Below, piece after piece: positions 7,862 to 17,031 of a stretch of DNA of 64,000 bases (positions within the stretch are counted from its first letter, which is position 1; each line of letters opens with the position of its first letter). The DNA is from a bacterium. GTDB lineage: Bacteria; Armatimonadota; Zipacnadia; Zipacnadales; UBA11051. The stretch is taken from contig JAJFUB010000055.1 in assembly GCA_021372615.1 (NCBI GenBank), forward strand, positions 1 through 64,000, given 5' to 3'. The position numbers and the translations under genes were made by a program. The notes beneath the pieces were generated by a model that saw only the letters and a list, made by a program, of their open reading frames with translations, ran no database searches and was not told the DNA's origin.

Positions 7862-8851
7862 ATGCTTGTGAACAGATATCCGGCTCTCATGCTCCTGTGC
7901 GGTGCGCTGCTGGTCGGCGGCCTGTTCGCGGTGCTGAACGGCTGCCAGCGATCCAACGAGCCGCCCAGTGCGGCGGCCCAGGCTGAGACTGAGAACGCCC
8001 AACTGCGCGAGGCGCTCGAACGCACCGGCAAGAGCATGGAGGAGTTGGCGGCGCAGGTCGAGCAGCAGCAGAGCCGGGAGGCGCAGCAGGCTGGCGACCC
8101 GCCGGTCGTGCGCGACCTCGCCGTCGCCCGCGCCACGCTGACCGACGCCCAGAAGCTCGCCGCCCAGGCCAAGGACGCGCCGACATGCGCCGCGGTCCTG
8201 GCGCGCCTGCGACGGGTGCTGCAGAGCATCGCCGCCGAACTGCCCGCCGCGCAGATCGCCCAGCACGCCGACCGCGCCATGTACTCGATCAAGGCGAGCA
8301 TGGCCGTGGCCTCCAAGGACTTCTCCGAGGGCACGCTGGAGCTGGTGGCGGCCTATGATGCCGCCAACCACGGCCGCCCCGCCGAGCTGGTGCCTCCCGT
8401 GACCAGCGACCTCGAGGGCGCTCTGAAGACCCTCAGGAAGGGCGACCCGGAGGCGGCCCTCAAGGCGCTCAACGACGTCATCGGCAAGTCTCTGGAGAAC
8501 GCGGCGCTGAAGGTGCTGGCGCAGGCGCAGGTCGAGGCGCTGGGCGCCGAGACGGCGCTGAACCGCGAGGCCTGGACGGTCGTCGCCGCCGAGCTGTCGC
8601 AACTGGACAGTCTACTGAGTCAGATCGTCGTGGCGCAGCCGGCTGCCACGAAGACCGAGACAACGACTCCGGCGACGGGCACGGCCGCCCCTGCTGAGGG
8701 CGCCGCGCCGGCGACCCAGCCGGCGACGGCAGCCACGACGGCCCCGGCGCCGGCCGCGACGGGCCAGCAGCCAGCCGCGACCCAGCCGGCCGCCACCTCG
8801 GCCGCGCCAGCCGCGACGACCCAGCCGGCGACGGCGACACCAACGCGATGA
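7862..8851 (+). CDS. Alanine-rich lipoprotein with coiled-coil N-terminus, unknown function
   Basis: 329 residues. A type II signal peptide ends in the lipobox LNGC at about residue 22, so the mature protein is lipid-anchored. A helical heptad-like region follows (ENAQLREALERTGKSMEELA), then Ala-rich helices suggestive of TPR-like packing, and a low-complexity Ala/Thr/Pro tail from about residue 260 with repeated ATQPA units. No enzymatic motif is seen. It has its own promoter and a terminator-like hairpin follows. I do not recognise the family; a cell-envelope structural role is a guess. Confidence 0.7.
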   Translation: MLVNRYPALMLLCGALLVGGLFAVLNGCQRSNEPPSAAAQAETENAQLREALERTGKSMEELAAQVEQQQSREAQQAGDPPVVRDLAVARATLTDAQKLAAQAKDAPTCAAVLARLRRVLQSIAAELPAAQIAQHADRAMYSIKASMAVASKDFSEGTLELVAAYDAANHGRPAELVPPVTSDLEGALKTLRKGDPEAALKALNDVIGKSLENAALKVLAQAQVEALGAETALNREAWTVVAAELSQLDSLLSQIVVAQPAATKTETTTPATGTAAPAEGAAPATQPATAATTAPAPAATGQQPAATQPAATSAAPAATTQPATATPTR

Positions 8852-8856
8852 TCCAC

Positions 8857-8890
8857 GGGCGCGCCGGCCTCCGGCGCGCCCTGTACCCTT
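8857..8890 (+). terminator. Terminator-like hairpin after the lipoprotein gene
   Basis: GGGCGCGCCGG / CCGGCGCGCCC, an 11-bp perfect stem with a 3-base loop, followed by TGTACCCTTT. It separates the lipoprotein from dnaE. Confidence 0.65.
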
Positions 8891-8922
8891 TCACCTGATC
8901 CCTGCCTCACCAGCAGCCCACG

Positions 8923-11900
8923 ATGAACCAGACCGGCTTCTCCCATCTGCACGTCCACACCGAGTACAGTCTCCTCGACGGCGCCTGTCGCATCAAGCCT
9001 CTCGTCAAGCGCGCGGCGGAGTTGGAGCAGCCTGCCGTCGCCATGACGGACCATGGTGTCATGTACGGGGCCATTGACTTCTACAAGGCCTGTCACGACG
9101 CCGGCATCAAGCCGCTCCTCGGCTGCGAGGTGTACTTCACCCCGGGTTCGCGCCGCGACCGCGAGCCGGGGATGGGCCAGGCCAACAACTTCCACCTGTT
9201 GCTACTGGCGCAGAATGAGATCGGCTACCGCAACCTCCTGCGGCTCGTGTCGGCGGCGCACCTGGAGGGCTTCTACTACAAGCCGCGCACCGACCTGGAG
9301 CTGCTGAGCCAGCACCATGAGGGTCTCATCTGCCTCACTGCCTGCCAGGCGGGGCTCGTCGCCAACCGCCTCATGGCCGATGACCTCCCCGCCGCCCGGC
9401 AGCACCTGGACCAACTCCGCGAGATCTACAGCCCCGACAATGTCTACCTGGAACTGATGCAACACGGCCTGGAGGGGCAGGACGTGGTCATCGCCGGCAA
9501 GCTGGAGCTTGCCCGCCAGACCGGCGCGAAGGTCGTCGCCACCAACGACGCCCACTACGTGGCCAGGGAAGATGCGCGGCTGCACGATGTGCTGCTGTGC
9601 ATGCAGACCGGCTCGCTGCTCCAGGACGAGAAGCGGCTCCGCTTCGGCGCCGACGAGTTCTACCTGAAGTCCGAAGAGGAGATGCTGGCGCTCTTCCCCG
9701 AGGCGCCCGAGGCGATCAGCAACGTGGCCGAGATCGTGCAGCGGTGCGACGTGAGCCTGGAGCTGGGCAACCTCCGCTTGCCGCGCTTTGAGGTCCCCGA
9801 GGGCCACACGCTGGCCAGCTACCTGCGCCAGGTGTGCGAGGGCAACATTGGGCGCCTGTACGGGCCGGACCGCCCCGATGTCCAGCAGCGCCTGGACTAC
9901 GAGCTGGATGTCATCGAGCAGTGTCAGTATTCGGGTTACTTCCTGATCGTCAGTGACTTCATCGCCGAGGCCAAGCGGCGCGGGATGCTGGTGGGCCCCG
10001 GGCGCGGCTCGGCCACCGGCAGCGTCGTCTCGTACCTGACGGGCATCACCGAGGTGGACCCGCTCAAGTACGGACTGATCTTCGAGCGTATGCTCAATCC
10101 CGAGCGCGCCAGCCCACCCGACATTGACCTGGACTTCCCCGACGACCGCCGTGAAGAGATCATGGACTATGTGCGGGAGAAGTACGGGCACGACCGGGTG
10201 GCGCAGGTCTGCACCTTCAACACGCTCGGGGCCAAGGCCGCCGTGCGCGATGTCGGCCGCGTGCTGGGCATTGATCAGGACCGCATCAACCGGCTGGCCA
10301 AGTCCATCCCCGACGGCAAGGGCTGGACGCTGGAGAAGGCCCTGGCTGAGGCGCCCGAGGTCAAGCAGTTGACCGACGAGGATGCCGAGCTGGCGCAGGT
10401 CGTGGACTACGCCGCGCAGCTCGAGGGCATCTCGCGCCATTCCTCCGTCCACGCCGCCGCGGTCGTGATCTCCGACCAGCCGCTGGCGGACGTGGTGCCG
10501 CTCAAGCAGGAGAAGGGCGTCGTCATCACCCAGTACTCCATGAACCCGGTCGTGGACGCCGGCCTGGTCAAGATGGATTTCCTGGGCCTGAAGACCCTGA
10601 CCATCATTCGGCACGCCGTCGAGGCCATCGAGCGCAACTACGGCCGCAAGATTGACGTGCTGCAGATACCGCTCGACGACCCCAGGACCTACGAGCTGCT
10701 CAGCCAGGCCGACACGCTGGCAGTGTTCCAACTGGAAAGCGAGGGCATGCGCGCCCTGCTGCGGCAGTTGCAGCCGGCGAAGTTCGAGCACTGCATCGCC
10801 CTGGTGGCGCTGTACCGCCCGGGGCCGATGGACTCGGCGCCCGAGTTCTGCGCCGGCCGCCACGGCCAGCCCATCCAGTACCTGCACTCGCTGCTGGAAC
10901 CGATTCTTGAGGAAACCTACGGCGTCATCCTATACCAAGAGCAAGTCATGCGGGTGGCGACCGACGTGGCCGGCTTCTCCATGCCCCAGGCCGAGATCAT
11001 CATGCGGGCCATGGCCAAGAAGCAAACTCAGAAGATGCTGCAGATGAAGCCGCTGTTCTTCGAGGGCTGCATGAAGAACGGCGTGCCTGAGGACACGGTC
11101 CAGCAGATCTGGGACCGCATGGAGACGTTCAGCAACTACGGGTTCAACAAGTCGCACAGCGCGGCGTACGGGCTGGTCGCGTACTGGACGGCGTACCTGA
11201 AGGCGAACTGGCCGGCGGAACTGCTGGCGGCGCAGCTCACCAGCGTCATGGACGCGACCGAAGAGGTCGCCAAGTATGTGACCGAGTGTCTGCGCCTGGG
11301 CCTCAACGTCCAGCCACCCAATGTGAACCTCAGCGACGCCGCTTTTGCCGTCAAGGGCGGCGATGTCATCTTCGGCCTGGGCGCCATCAAGAACTTCGGT
11401 CCCAGCGCGGCCCAGCAGATCGTGGACGAGCGCGAGGGCCAAGGCGCCTTCGCCAGCCTGGCCGACTTCTGCCGCCGCATGGCGCCGCTGAACCTGAACA
11501 AGGCCTCGGTCAAGACGCTGATCCAGGCCGGCGCCCTGTCGGAGTTGGGCGAGCGCAACGCCCTGCTCGAAGGCCTCGACGCCTGCTACGCCGCGGCCCA
11601 GAAGCAGCAGGCCGACGCCGCGCGCGGGCAGGGCTCGCTCTTTGATGACATGGAGAGCGACGAGACCATCGCCGCCGCCGACGCGCTGCCGAAGGTCCCG
11701 CCCATGCCGTCGGACGAGTCGATGGCCCTGGAGCGCGAGCTGCTGGGCATGTACCTGTCCGACCATCCGCTCCTGCGCAACCGCGACAAGCTCGCCAAGT
11801 GCTCGACAGCGACCATTGGCGAACTGCATGAGTTCCCGGAGAAGACCAAGCTGCTCATCGGCGGGATGATCAGCGCCGTGAAGCCCTACCGCACCCGCAG

Positions 11901-12477
11901 CGGCGACACGATGCTCTTCTTCACACTGGCCGACCTGAGCAACTCGGTTGAGGTCACGATGTTCCCGCGGGCCTACCAGCAGTTCAGCGAGCTGATGGAG
12001 CTCAACGAGCTGGTGATCGTGGACGGTACAGTGGACCGGCGCGGCGGCAACGGTGGCGGCGATACGCCCGCGGATACCAAGCTGCTGTGCGACCGGGTCA
12101 TCCCGATCGAGAAGGCGCGCCCCGCCTCGGCCAAGCGCCGCCAGGACGCCGAGCGGGCGCGCCAGACGGCCATCGAGGTGGCCGCCGCCGAGGATGATGA
12201 CACGGTGCCCGAGGAGCCGCCGCCGGGCCCATGGCTGGAGGTCGAGATCCGGGTGCCGCAACTGCAGGGCGACTCCCTACCGCAGTTGCAGGACGTCCTG
12301 ACCCAGCACAGCGGCAGCGAGCGCGTGGCCCTGCTGTTCATCGGCAACGGCAAGCGGCGCCTGGTGGAGCTCGGCGGCGTGCAGGTGGACCCCAAGCCCG
12401 AGCTGCTGCTGGCCCTGCAGCAGCTGCCATTCGTGAACGATACCTACGAGGTAGACTATCTCGCGCCGCCGGCGTAG
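8923..12477 (+). CDS. dnaE: DNA polymerase III alpha subunit
   Basis: Replicative polymerase catalytic subunit, 1184 residues, the normal size for DnaE1-type enzymes. The N-terminal PHP domain starts FSHLHVHTEYSLLDGACR. The palm carries the catalytic aspartates in PPDIDLDFPDDRR (about residue 398-410) and KMDFLGLKTL (about 550). The fingers, a helix-hairpin-helix region and an OB fold (GGMISAVKPYRTRSGDTMLF, about 980-1040) follow, with a short C-terminal domain. No separate 3'-5' exonuclease insertion is seen, so this is not PolC. The gene lies directly upstream of hisD, with a short palindromic repeat starting at its stop codon. Confidence 0.97.
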   Translation: MNQTGFSHLHVHTEYSLLDGACRIKPLVKRAAELEQPAVAMTDHGVMYGAIDFYKACHDAGIKPLLGCEVYFTPGSRRDREPGMGQANNFHLLLLAQNEIGYRNLLRLVSAAHLEGFYYKPRTDLELLSQHHEGLICLTACQAGLVANRLMADDLPAARQHLDQLREIYSPDNVYLELMQHGLEGQDVVIAGKLELARQTGAKVVATNDAHYVAREDARLHDVLLCMQTGSLLQDEKRLRFGADEFYLKSEEEMLALFPEAPEAISNVAEIVQRCDVSLELGNLRLPRFEVPEGHTLASYLRQVCEGNIGRLYGPDRPDVQQRLDYELDVIEQCQYSGYFLIVSDFIAEAKRRGMLVGPGRGSATGSVVSYLTGITEVDPLKYGLIFERMLNPERASPPDIDLDFPDDRREEIMDYVREKYGHDRVAQVCTFNTLGAKAAVRDVGRVLGIDQDRINRLAKSIPDGKGWTLEKALAEAPEVKQLTDEDAELAQVVDYAAQLEGISRHSSVHAAAVVISDQPLADVVPLKQEKGVVITQYSMNPVVDAGLVKMDFLGLKTLTIIRHAVEAIERNYGRKIDVLQIPLDDPRTYELLSQADTLAVFQLESEGMRALLRQLQPAKFEHCIALVALYRPGPMDSAPEFCAGRHGQPIQYLHSLLEPILEETYGVILYQEQVMRVATDVAGFSMPQAEIIMRAMAKKQTQKMLQMKPLFFEGCMKNGVPEDTVQQIWDRMETFSNYGFNKSHSAAYGLVAYWTAYLKANWPAELLAAQLTSVMDATEEVAKYVTECLRLGLNVQPPNVNLSDAAFAVKGGDVIFGLGAIKNFGPSAAQQIVDEREGQGAFASLADFCRRMAPLNLNKASVKTLIQAGALSELGERNALLEGLDACYAAAQKQQADAARGQGSLFDDMESDETIAAADALPKVPPMPSDESMALERELLGMYLSDHPLLRNRDKLAKCSTATIGELHEFPEKTKLLIGGMISAVKPYRTRSGDTMLFFTLADLSNSVEVTMFPRAYQQFSELMELNELVIVDGTVDRRGGNGGGDTPADTKLLCDRVIPIEKARPASAKRRQDAERARQTAIEVAAAEDDDTVPEEPPPGPWLEVEIRVPQLQGDSLPQLQDVLTQHSGSERVALLFIGNGKRRLVELGGVQVDPKPELLLALQQLPFVNDTYEVDYLAPPA

Positions 12478-12501
12478 GAGCGCGGCCCTCCAGAGCCGCA
12501 G
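12477..12501. repeat. Dispersed palindromic repeat, family E (copy 1)
   Basis: GGAGCGCGGCCCTCCAGAGC CGCAG begins in the dnaE stop codon. Near-identical units occur at 39117-39141 (reverse) and 50022-50046. Confidence 0.7.
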
Positions 12502-12515
12502 AGCCCGGAGCAACC

Positions 12516-13817
12516 ATGAGCGAAGGCAAGGTCCAGATCATTGACGTGCGCCGCCAGTCCTCGGCGTTGCTGGACGCGCTGCGGCAGCGCTCGCTTGCGG
12601 ACGTCTCGCCCGAGGTCGAACAGGCCGTGCGCGAGATCGTGGACCGCGTCCGCGCCGAGGGCGATGCCGCGCTGCTGGAGTACGGCCGACGCTTTGACTG
12701 CCCGACCCTGGAGCTGGACGACCTGCGCGTCCCCGATCAGGAACTGGAGGCCGCCTACGCCGACGTCAGCCCTGAGTGGATCGGCGCCTTCCGGCGGGCC
12801 AAGGAGAACATCTACGCCTTCCATGAGCGCCTGCGGCCCACGTCGTGGCTCGATAGCTTCGACGGGATGTGGCTCGGGCAGAAGGTGACCCCCCTGGCGG
12901 CGGTCGGCCTCTATGTGCCGGCGGCAAAGGCCCCGCTGCCCTCGACGGTCGCCATGACCGCCGTGCCGGCGCGCGTCGCGGGCGTAACCCGCCTGGTGCT
13001 GGCGACCCCGCCGCGCCGTGATGGCACGCTGGACCCGACGATGCTCGTCGCCGCCGCCGAGTGCGGCGTGGATGAGGTCTATCGCATGGGCGGGGCGCAG
13101 GCCGTCGCCGCCCTGGCCTACGGCACCGACACCGTGGAGCGCGTGGACAAGGTCGTCGGCCCGGGCAACCCGTACGTGATTCTGGCCAAGCGCGAGGTCT
13201 TCGGGGTCGTGGGGATCGAGTCGCTTCCCGGCCCCAGCGAGTCGCTCATCATCGCCGACGGCGAGGCCGACCCGGTGCTGGTGGCCGCCGACCTGCTCTC
13301 CCAGGCCGAGCACACCGGCGACAATCTGGTCATCCTCCTGACCCCCGACCAGACACTGGCCGAGGCCGTGCGTGACGAGGCCTACCGGCAACTGATGGTC
13401 CTGCCCCGCATGGAGCTGACCAGCGCCTCGCTGGGCGACTACGGGGTCATTGCCATCGTGCAGGACCTGGACCATGCCGTGCAGATCGCCAACGACATCG
13501 CACCGGAGCACCTGGAACTGTCGGTGGCCGAGCCGCTGGAGCTGCTCGAGCGCGTGGAGAACGCCGGCTGCATCTGCCTGGGGCACATGACCAGCGTGCC
13601 GCTGGCGGACTACGCCGCCGGCCCGAGCCACGTGCTGCCCACCAACGGCACGGCCCGCTTCTCGTCGCCGCTGTCGGTCGAGGATTTCGTGAAGAAGTCG
13701 TCGCTGGTGTATGCCACCGAGTGTGGCCTGCAGAGCCTGGGGCCGGATGTAGCGGTGCTGGCCGAGGGCGAGGGGCTGTATGCGCACGCGGAGGCGGTCA
13801 AGCGACGTTTGCGGTAG
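12516..13817 (+). CDS. hisD: Histidinol dehydrogenase
   Basis: Oxidises histidinol to histidine in two NAD-dependent steps, the last of the pathway. 433 residues, typical of the family. Diagnostic stretches include KVTPLAAVGLYVPAAKAPLP, VDKVVGPGNPYVILAKREVF, GPSESLIIAD, the zinc and catalytic region LLSQAEHTGDN and the C-terminal DYAAGPSHVLPT. The start at 12516 follows GGAG at 12507-12510; the longer upstream frame is the shadow of dnaE. It heads the his cluster. Confidence 0.97.
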   Translation: MSEGKVQIIDVRRQSSALLDALRQRSLADVSPEVEQAVREIVDRVRAEGDAALLEYGRRFDCPTLELDDLRVPDQELEAAYADVSPEWIGAFRRAKENIYAFHERLRPTSWLDSFDGMWLGQKVTPLAAVGLYVPAAKAPLPSTVAMTAVPARVAGVTRLVLATPPRRDGTLDPTMLVAAAECGVDEVYRMGGAQAVAALAYGTDTVERVDKVVGPGNPYVILAKREVFGVVGIESLPGPSESLIIADGEADPVLVAADLLSQAEHTGDNLVILLTPDQTLAEAVRDEAYRQLMVLPRMELTSASLGDYGVIAIVQDLDHAVQIANDIAPEHLELSVAEPLELLERVENAGCICLGHMTSVPLADYAAGPSHVLPTNGTARFSSPLSVEDFVKKSSLVYATECGLQSLGPDVAVLAEGEGLYAHAEAVKRRLR

Positions 13818-13822
13818 GCGAA

Positions 13823-13934
13823 GCTGAGCTTAAGAGGATGTAGAGGATAACGGCAAGGATGTCGAGGATGAATGGAGGATGCCGTTCATCCTCGAGATCG
13901 TCGTTCCCATCCTCGCCATCCTCTCAAGCTCAGC
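13823..13934. repeat. AGGATG-type inverted repeat without an ORF (hisD-hisB gap)
   Basis: GCTGAGCTTAAGAGGATG (13823-13840) pairs with CATCCTCTCAAGCTCAGC (13917-13934) with one mismatch, and the inside is filled with AGGAT/ATCCT runs. The composition matches the arms around the GxxExxY gene at 17841-18377, as if this were an empty version of the same element. Confidence 0.7.
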
Positions 13935-13960
13935 GCCACCAACCAGAGAGTGAGCATACC

Positions 13961-14551
13961 ATGTCACGCGAAGCAACCATCAAGCGCGAGACGAAAGAGA
14001 CACAGATTGAGCTGTGGCTGAGTCTCGACGGCTCCGGCACGTACGAGATCGAGACCGGTGTTGGTTTCTTCGACCACATGCTCACTCACATCGCCAAGCA
14101 TGGGCTGCTGGACCTGAAGCTCAGGGCCACCGGCGACACGCACGTGGACGACCACCACCTGGTCGAGGATGTCGGCATCGTCCTGGGCCAGGCGCTGGCG
14201 CAGGCCATCGGCGACAAGAAGGGCATCAGCCGCTACGGCTGGGCGCTGTGCCCGCTCGATGAGGCCCTTGTCGGCGTGGCGCTGGACTTCTCGGGCCGCA
14301 CCCACCTGCAGTTCGACCTGCGCTTCCCGACCCAGAAGACCGGCACGTTCGACACCGAACTGGTCCTGGAGTTCTTCCGCGCGGTGGCCGCCAACGCCGC
14401 GATGACGCTGCACCTGTGGCAGCAGTCCGGTCTTAACAGCCACCACATCGCCGAGTCGGCCTTCAAGTCGTTCGGCCGCGCGCTGCGGATGGCCGCCGAG
14501 CTGGATGAGCGCCAGGCCGGGCAGGTGCCGAGCACCAAGGGGACGCTGTAG
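13961..14551 (+). CDS. hisB: Imidazoleglycerol-phosphate dehydratase
   Basis: Dehydrates imidazole glycerol phosphate to imidazole acetol phosphate. 196 residues, a monofunctional HisB without the phosphatase domain. The metal-binding signatures FFDHMLTHIAKHG, DTHVDDHHLVEDVGI and NSHHIAESAFKSFGRALR are intact. The start at 13961 follows AGAGAGTGAG and gives the family N-terminus (REATIKRETKETQIEL); the in-frame ATG at 13859 falls within the inverted repeat and is rejected. Confidence 0.97.
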   Translation: MSREATIKRETKETQIELWLSLDGSGTYEIETGVGFFDHMLTHIAKHGLLDLKLRATGDTHVDDHHLVEDVGIVLGQALAQAIGDKKGISRYGWALCPLDEALVGVALDFSGRTHLQFDLRFPTQKTGTFDTELVLEFFRAVAANAAMTLHLWQQSGLNSHHIAESAFKSFGRALRMAAELDERQAGQVPSTKGTL

Positions 14552-14601
14552 AAGGCCGAAGAGAGAAGACTGAAGATAGAAGACAGAAGTGAGAGCGCAC
14601 G

Positions 14602-15213
14602 ATGATCGCACTGATTGACTACGGTATGGGTAATCTGGGCAGCGTCCACAAGGCGCTGCTGAAGGTTGGCTGTGAGGTCGAGATCACGTCCGACGCGGCG
14701 GTCATTGAGGCGGCCGACGGCGTCGTGCTGCCCGGGGTCGGCGCGTTCGATGACTGCATGACCAACCTGGAGCAGGCCGGCGTCATCCCGGCCATCAAGG
14801 CTGCCATCGCGGCAGACAAGCCCTTCGTCGGCATCTGCCTGGGGCTCCAGGTGCTCTTTGAGTCCAGCGAGGAGGGCAAGCTGCCCGGGCTGGGCATTCT
14901 GCCGGGTAAGGTGGTGCGCTTCCGCCACAGCCTGAAGATCCCGCAGATCGGCTGGAACCAGATCACGATCCATGGCGACGTGCCGCTGCTGCGCGGCGTG
15001 GCGCAGGGCCCATGGACCTACTTCGTCCACTCGTACTATGCCGAGCCGGCCGATGACAGCCTCATCGCCACGACCACCGACTACGGCTACGAGTTCTGCT
15101 CGGCCGTCCGGCGCGGCAACCTGTATGCCAGCCAGTGGCATCCCGAGAAGAGCGCCGCAGTGGGCCTGCAGGTCCTGGCGAACTTCCGGAAGGCTGTGCA
15201 GGGGGAGCTATGA
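14602..15213 (+). CDS. hisH: Imidazole glycerol phosphate synthase, glutaminase subunit
   Basis: Class I glutamine amidotransferase that supplies ammonia to HisF. 203 residues. The N-terminus is IDYGMGNLGSVHKAL, the nucleophile elbow is VGICLGLQVLF and the His-Glu of the triad is in SQWHPEKS. Its stop overlaps the start of the GNAT gene (ATGA), so the two are translationally coupled. HisF, its partner, is encoded 1.8 kb downstream. Confidence 0.97.
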   Translation: MIALIDYGMGNLGSVHKALLKVGCEVEITSDAAVIEAADGVVLPGVGAFDDCMTNLEQAGVIPAIKAAIAADKPFVGICLGLQVLFESSEEGKLPGLGILPGKVVRFRHSLKIPQIGWNQITIHGDVPLLRGVAQGPWTYFVHSYYAEPADDSLIATTTDYGYEFCSAVRRGNLYASQWHPEKSAAVGLQVLANFRKAVQGEL

Positions 15214-15740
15214 ACCCGCCCGAGGAGTTCCGGACCGCCCGCCTGGTGCTGCGCCGCCCTCGTCTCGACGATGCTGAGGCGATCTTCGCCAGCTATGCGC
15301 AGGACCCGGAAGTCACGCGCTACCTGACCTGGCCCGCGCACACGGAGCTGGCGCAGACGCAGCGGTTCGTGGCCAGCCGTCTGGCCGCCTGGGAGTCAGG
15401 CGAGGCTTACGAGTGGGTCATCACCGTCCCGCCGCTGGACGAGGCCCTCGGCATGATCGCCCTGCGGGTGCAGGGCCACAAGGCCGATCTGGGCTACGTG
15501 CTGGCGCGCCCGTACTGGGGCCAGGGGCTGGTCACCGAGGCGGCGCAGGCCGTCACGGACTGGGCCTTCGCGCAGCCGGACATCTACCGCGTCTGGGCGG
15601 TGTGCGATGTCAACAACCCGGCCTCGGCGCGCGTGATGGCGAAGATCGGGATGTCGTACGAGGGCACGCTGAGGCGCTGGACGCAGCGGCCGGGGCACGA
15701 GGTCCCGTCCGACTGTCTGTGCTACGCCAGGACGAAGTAG
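15210..15740 (+). CDS. GNAT-family acetyltransferase, RimJ/RimL-like
   Basis: 176 residues. It begins RTARLVLRRPRLDDAEAIF and has the acetyl-CoA-binding region LGYVLARPYWGQGLVTEAAQ and the C-terminal AVCDVNNPASARVMAKIGM, all typical of RimJ/RimL/ribosomal-protein-alanine acetyltransferase-like enzymes. The substrate is not predictable. The ATG at 15210 overlaps the hisH stop by four bases, so it is part of the his transcript although it has no known role in histidine synthesis. Confidence 0.88.
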   Translation: MNPPEEFRTARLVLRRPRLDDAEAIFASYAQDPEVTRYLTWPAHTELAQTQRFVASRLAAWESGEAYEWVITVPPLDEALGMIALRVQGHKADLGYVLARPYWGQGLVTEAAQAVTDWAFAQPDIYRVWAVCDVNNPASARVMAKIGMSYEGTLRRWTQRPGHEVPSDCLCYARTK

Positions 15741-15759
15741 CGGCGCGATTCATCGCGCC
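15740..15759. repeat. Dispersed palindromic repeat, family D (copy 2)
   Basis: The core GGCGCGATTCATCGCGCC starts at the GNAT stop codon; the same core forms both arms at 6838-6908. Confidence 0.7.
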
Positions 15760-15770
15760 TTGCCTGCCGG

Positions 15771-15832
15771 TACGCCCGACACTCCTGTCGGGCGGTTCAC
15801 CGGACACGCGCCCGACAGGAGTGTCGGGCGTA
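15771..15832. repeat. Long perfect inverted repeat between GNAT and hisA
   Basis: The 24-bp arms at 15771-15794 and 15809-15832 are exact reverse complements with a 14-base loop. Each arm is itself partly palindromic (CCCGACA ... TGTCGGG). It lies 22 bases before hisA and could act as an RNA hairpin. Confidence 0.8.
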
Positions 15833-15854
15833 CCAACCGATACGGGAATCCGTC

Positions 15855-16577
15855 ATGATCGTCATACCTGCCATTGACCTGGCCGCCGGCAAGTGCGTGC
15901 GACTCCGCCAAGGCGACATGAACCAACAGACCGTCTACTCGGACAGTCCCGCCGACATGGCGCGGCACTGGGCGGACCAGGGCGCGGAGATCCTGCACGT
16001 CGTGGACCTCGACGGCGCCATGGGCGGCCGGTCGGTCAACCTGCCGGCCATTGAGGCCATCGTCGGGGCCATCTCCATCCCGGTCGAGCTGGGCGGCGGG
16101 CTGCGGACGGCGGACGATGTGCGGCGGGTGCTGGGCCTGGGTGTGCAGTGGGCCATCATGGGCACCAGCGCCCTGCGGCAGCCCGACCAGCTCAGGGCCG
16201 CGCTGGCGGAGTTCGGCGAGCGGATCATCGTCGGCATTGACGCCCGCGACGGCAAGGTGGCCGTGTTGGGCTGGACGGAGACCTCTGACATCAGCGCCGT
16301 GGACCTGGCGAAGCAGATGCAGGGCCTCGGCGTGCAGCGGCTGATCTGCACGGACATCGCGACCGACGGGATGCTCGTGGGGCCGAACCTCGAGAGCCTG
16401 CGCACGATCGCCGAGGCCGTGGACATCGCCGTCATCGCCAGCGGCGGGGTGAGCAAGCTCGAGGACATCGTGGCGCTGAAGGCGCTCGAGCCGCTCGGCG
16501 TCATCGGCGCGATCACGGGCAAAGCGCTGTATGAGGGCACACTCAACCTGAAGGCAGCCATCGCGGCGGCACGCTGA
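15855..16577 (+). CDS. hisA: ProFAR isomerase (phosphoribosylformimino-5-aminoimidazole carboxamide ribotide isomerase)
   Basis: Amadori isomerisation of ProFAR to PRFAR in a TIM barrel. 240 residues, normal. The acid/base aspartates lie in VIPAIDLAAGKCVRL and CTDIATDGM; phosphate-binding loops are VELGGGLRT, MGTSAL and IASGGVS. A short RBS is hard to define after the palindromic repeat. Followed by a small membrane-protein gene that starts 2 bases after the stop. Confidence 0.96.
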   Translation: MIVIPAIDLAAGKCVRLRQGDMNQQTVYSDSPADMARHWADQGAEILHVVDLDGAMGGRSVNLPAIEAIVGAISIPVELGGGLRTADDVRRVLGLGVQWAIMGTSALRQPDQLRAALAEFGERIIVGIDARDGKVAVLGWTETSDISAVDLAKQMQGLGVQRLICTDIATDGMLVGPNLESLRTIAEAVDIAVIASGGVSKLEDIVALKALEPLGVIGAITGKALYEGTLNLKAAIAAAR

Positions 16578-16579
16578 GC

Positions 16580-16975
16580 GTGCGGGTGGAATCCATGCAG
16601 TTGGCTCTGGAGCTGCTCGGGCTGCTCGGCGGATGTGCCGCGGTCGCGCTGATCGTGATCCTGGGCGGCGCGGCGCTGGTGCGGCGGTCTGCGCCGCGGC
16701 CCGCAACGGCATGGCGCCAGCGGTACCGAACTGCCTTCGCCATCGGGGCGGCGCTCGGGGCGCTGGCTGGCGTGGTGGTCACGTTCCTGGGCATGGCTGT
16801 CATGGGAGGGCTGCCAGCGCCATGGAACATCCTGGTCCTGCCGCTGGGCGGGCTGGCGGGCGGTGTCGCTCTCGGCACGGTTGCGGCAGTGCTCGTGGCT
16901 CTGGTACACGCGGCCAGCCGCCTTCGAGGCGGGGCCGCTGAGCCTGCGGGGCCGACGGCCACAGACCCGGACTAG
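16580..16975 (+). CDS. Small integral membrane protein, unknown function
   Basis: 131 residues with three hydrophobic segments at about 9-33, 50-72 and 80-110. It starts at a GTG 2 bases past hisA (an ATG lies five codons later), and hisF follows 56 bases downstream, so it is probably co-transcribed with the his genes. No recognisable family and no known role in histidine synthesis. Confidence 0.55.
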   Translation: MRVESMQLALELLGLLGGCAAVALIVILGGAALVRRSAPRPATAWRQRYRTAFAIGAALGALAGVVVTFLGMAVMGGLPAPWNILVLPLGGLAGGVALGTVAAVLVALVHAASRLRGGAAEPAGPTATDPD

Positions 16976-17031
16976 CCGCAGCCCTGACAGCCAATACAGT
17001 GACCCGCCGCGTGCGGGAGTTGAGGAGCCTC

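Noticed and set aside
9202-12261. Minus-strand frames of 561 and 443 residues opposite dnaE
   Set aside because: High GC suppresses stops; the plus strand carries an intact polymerase with all motifs.
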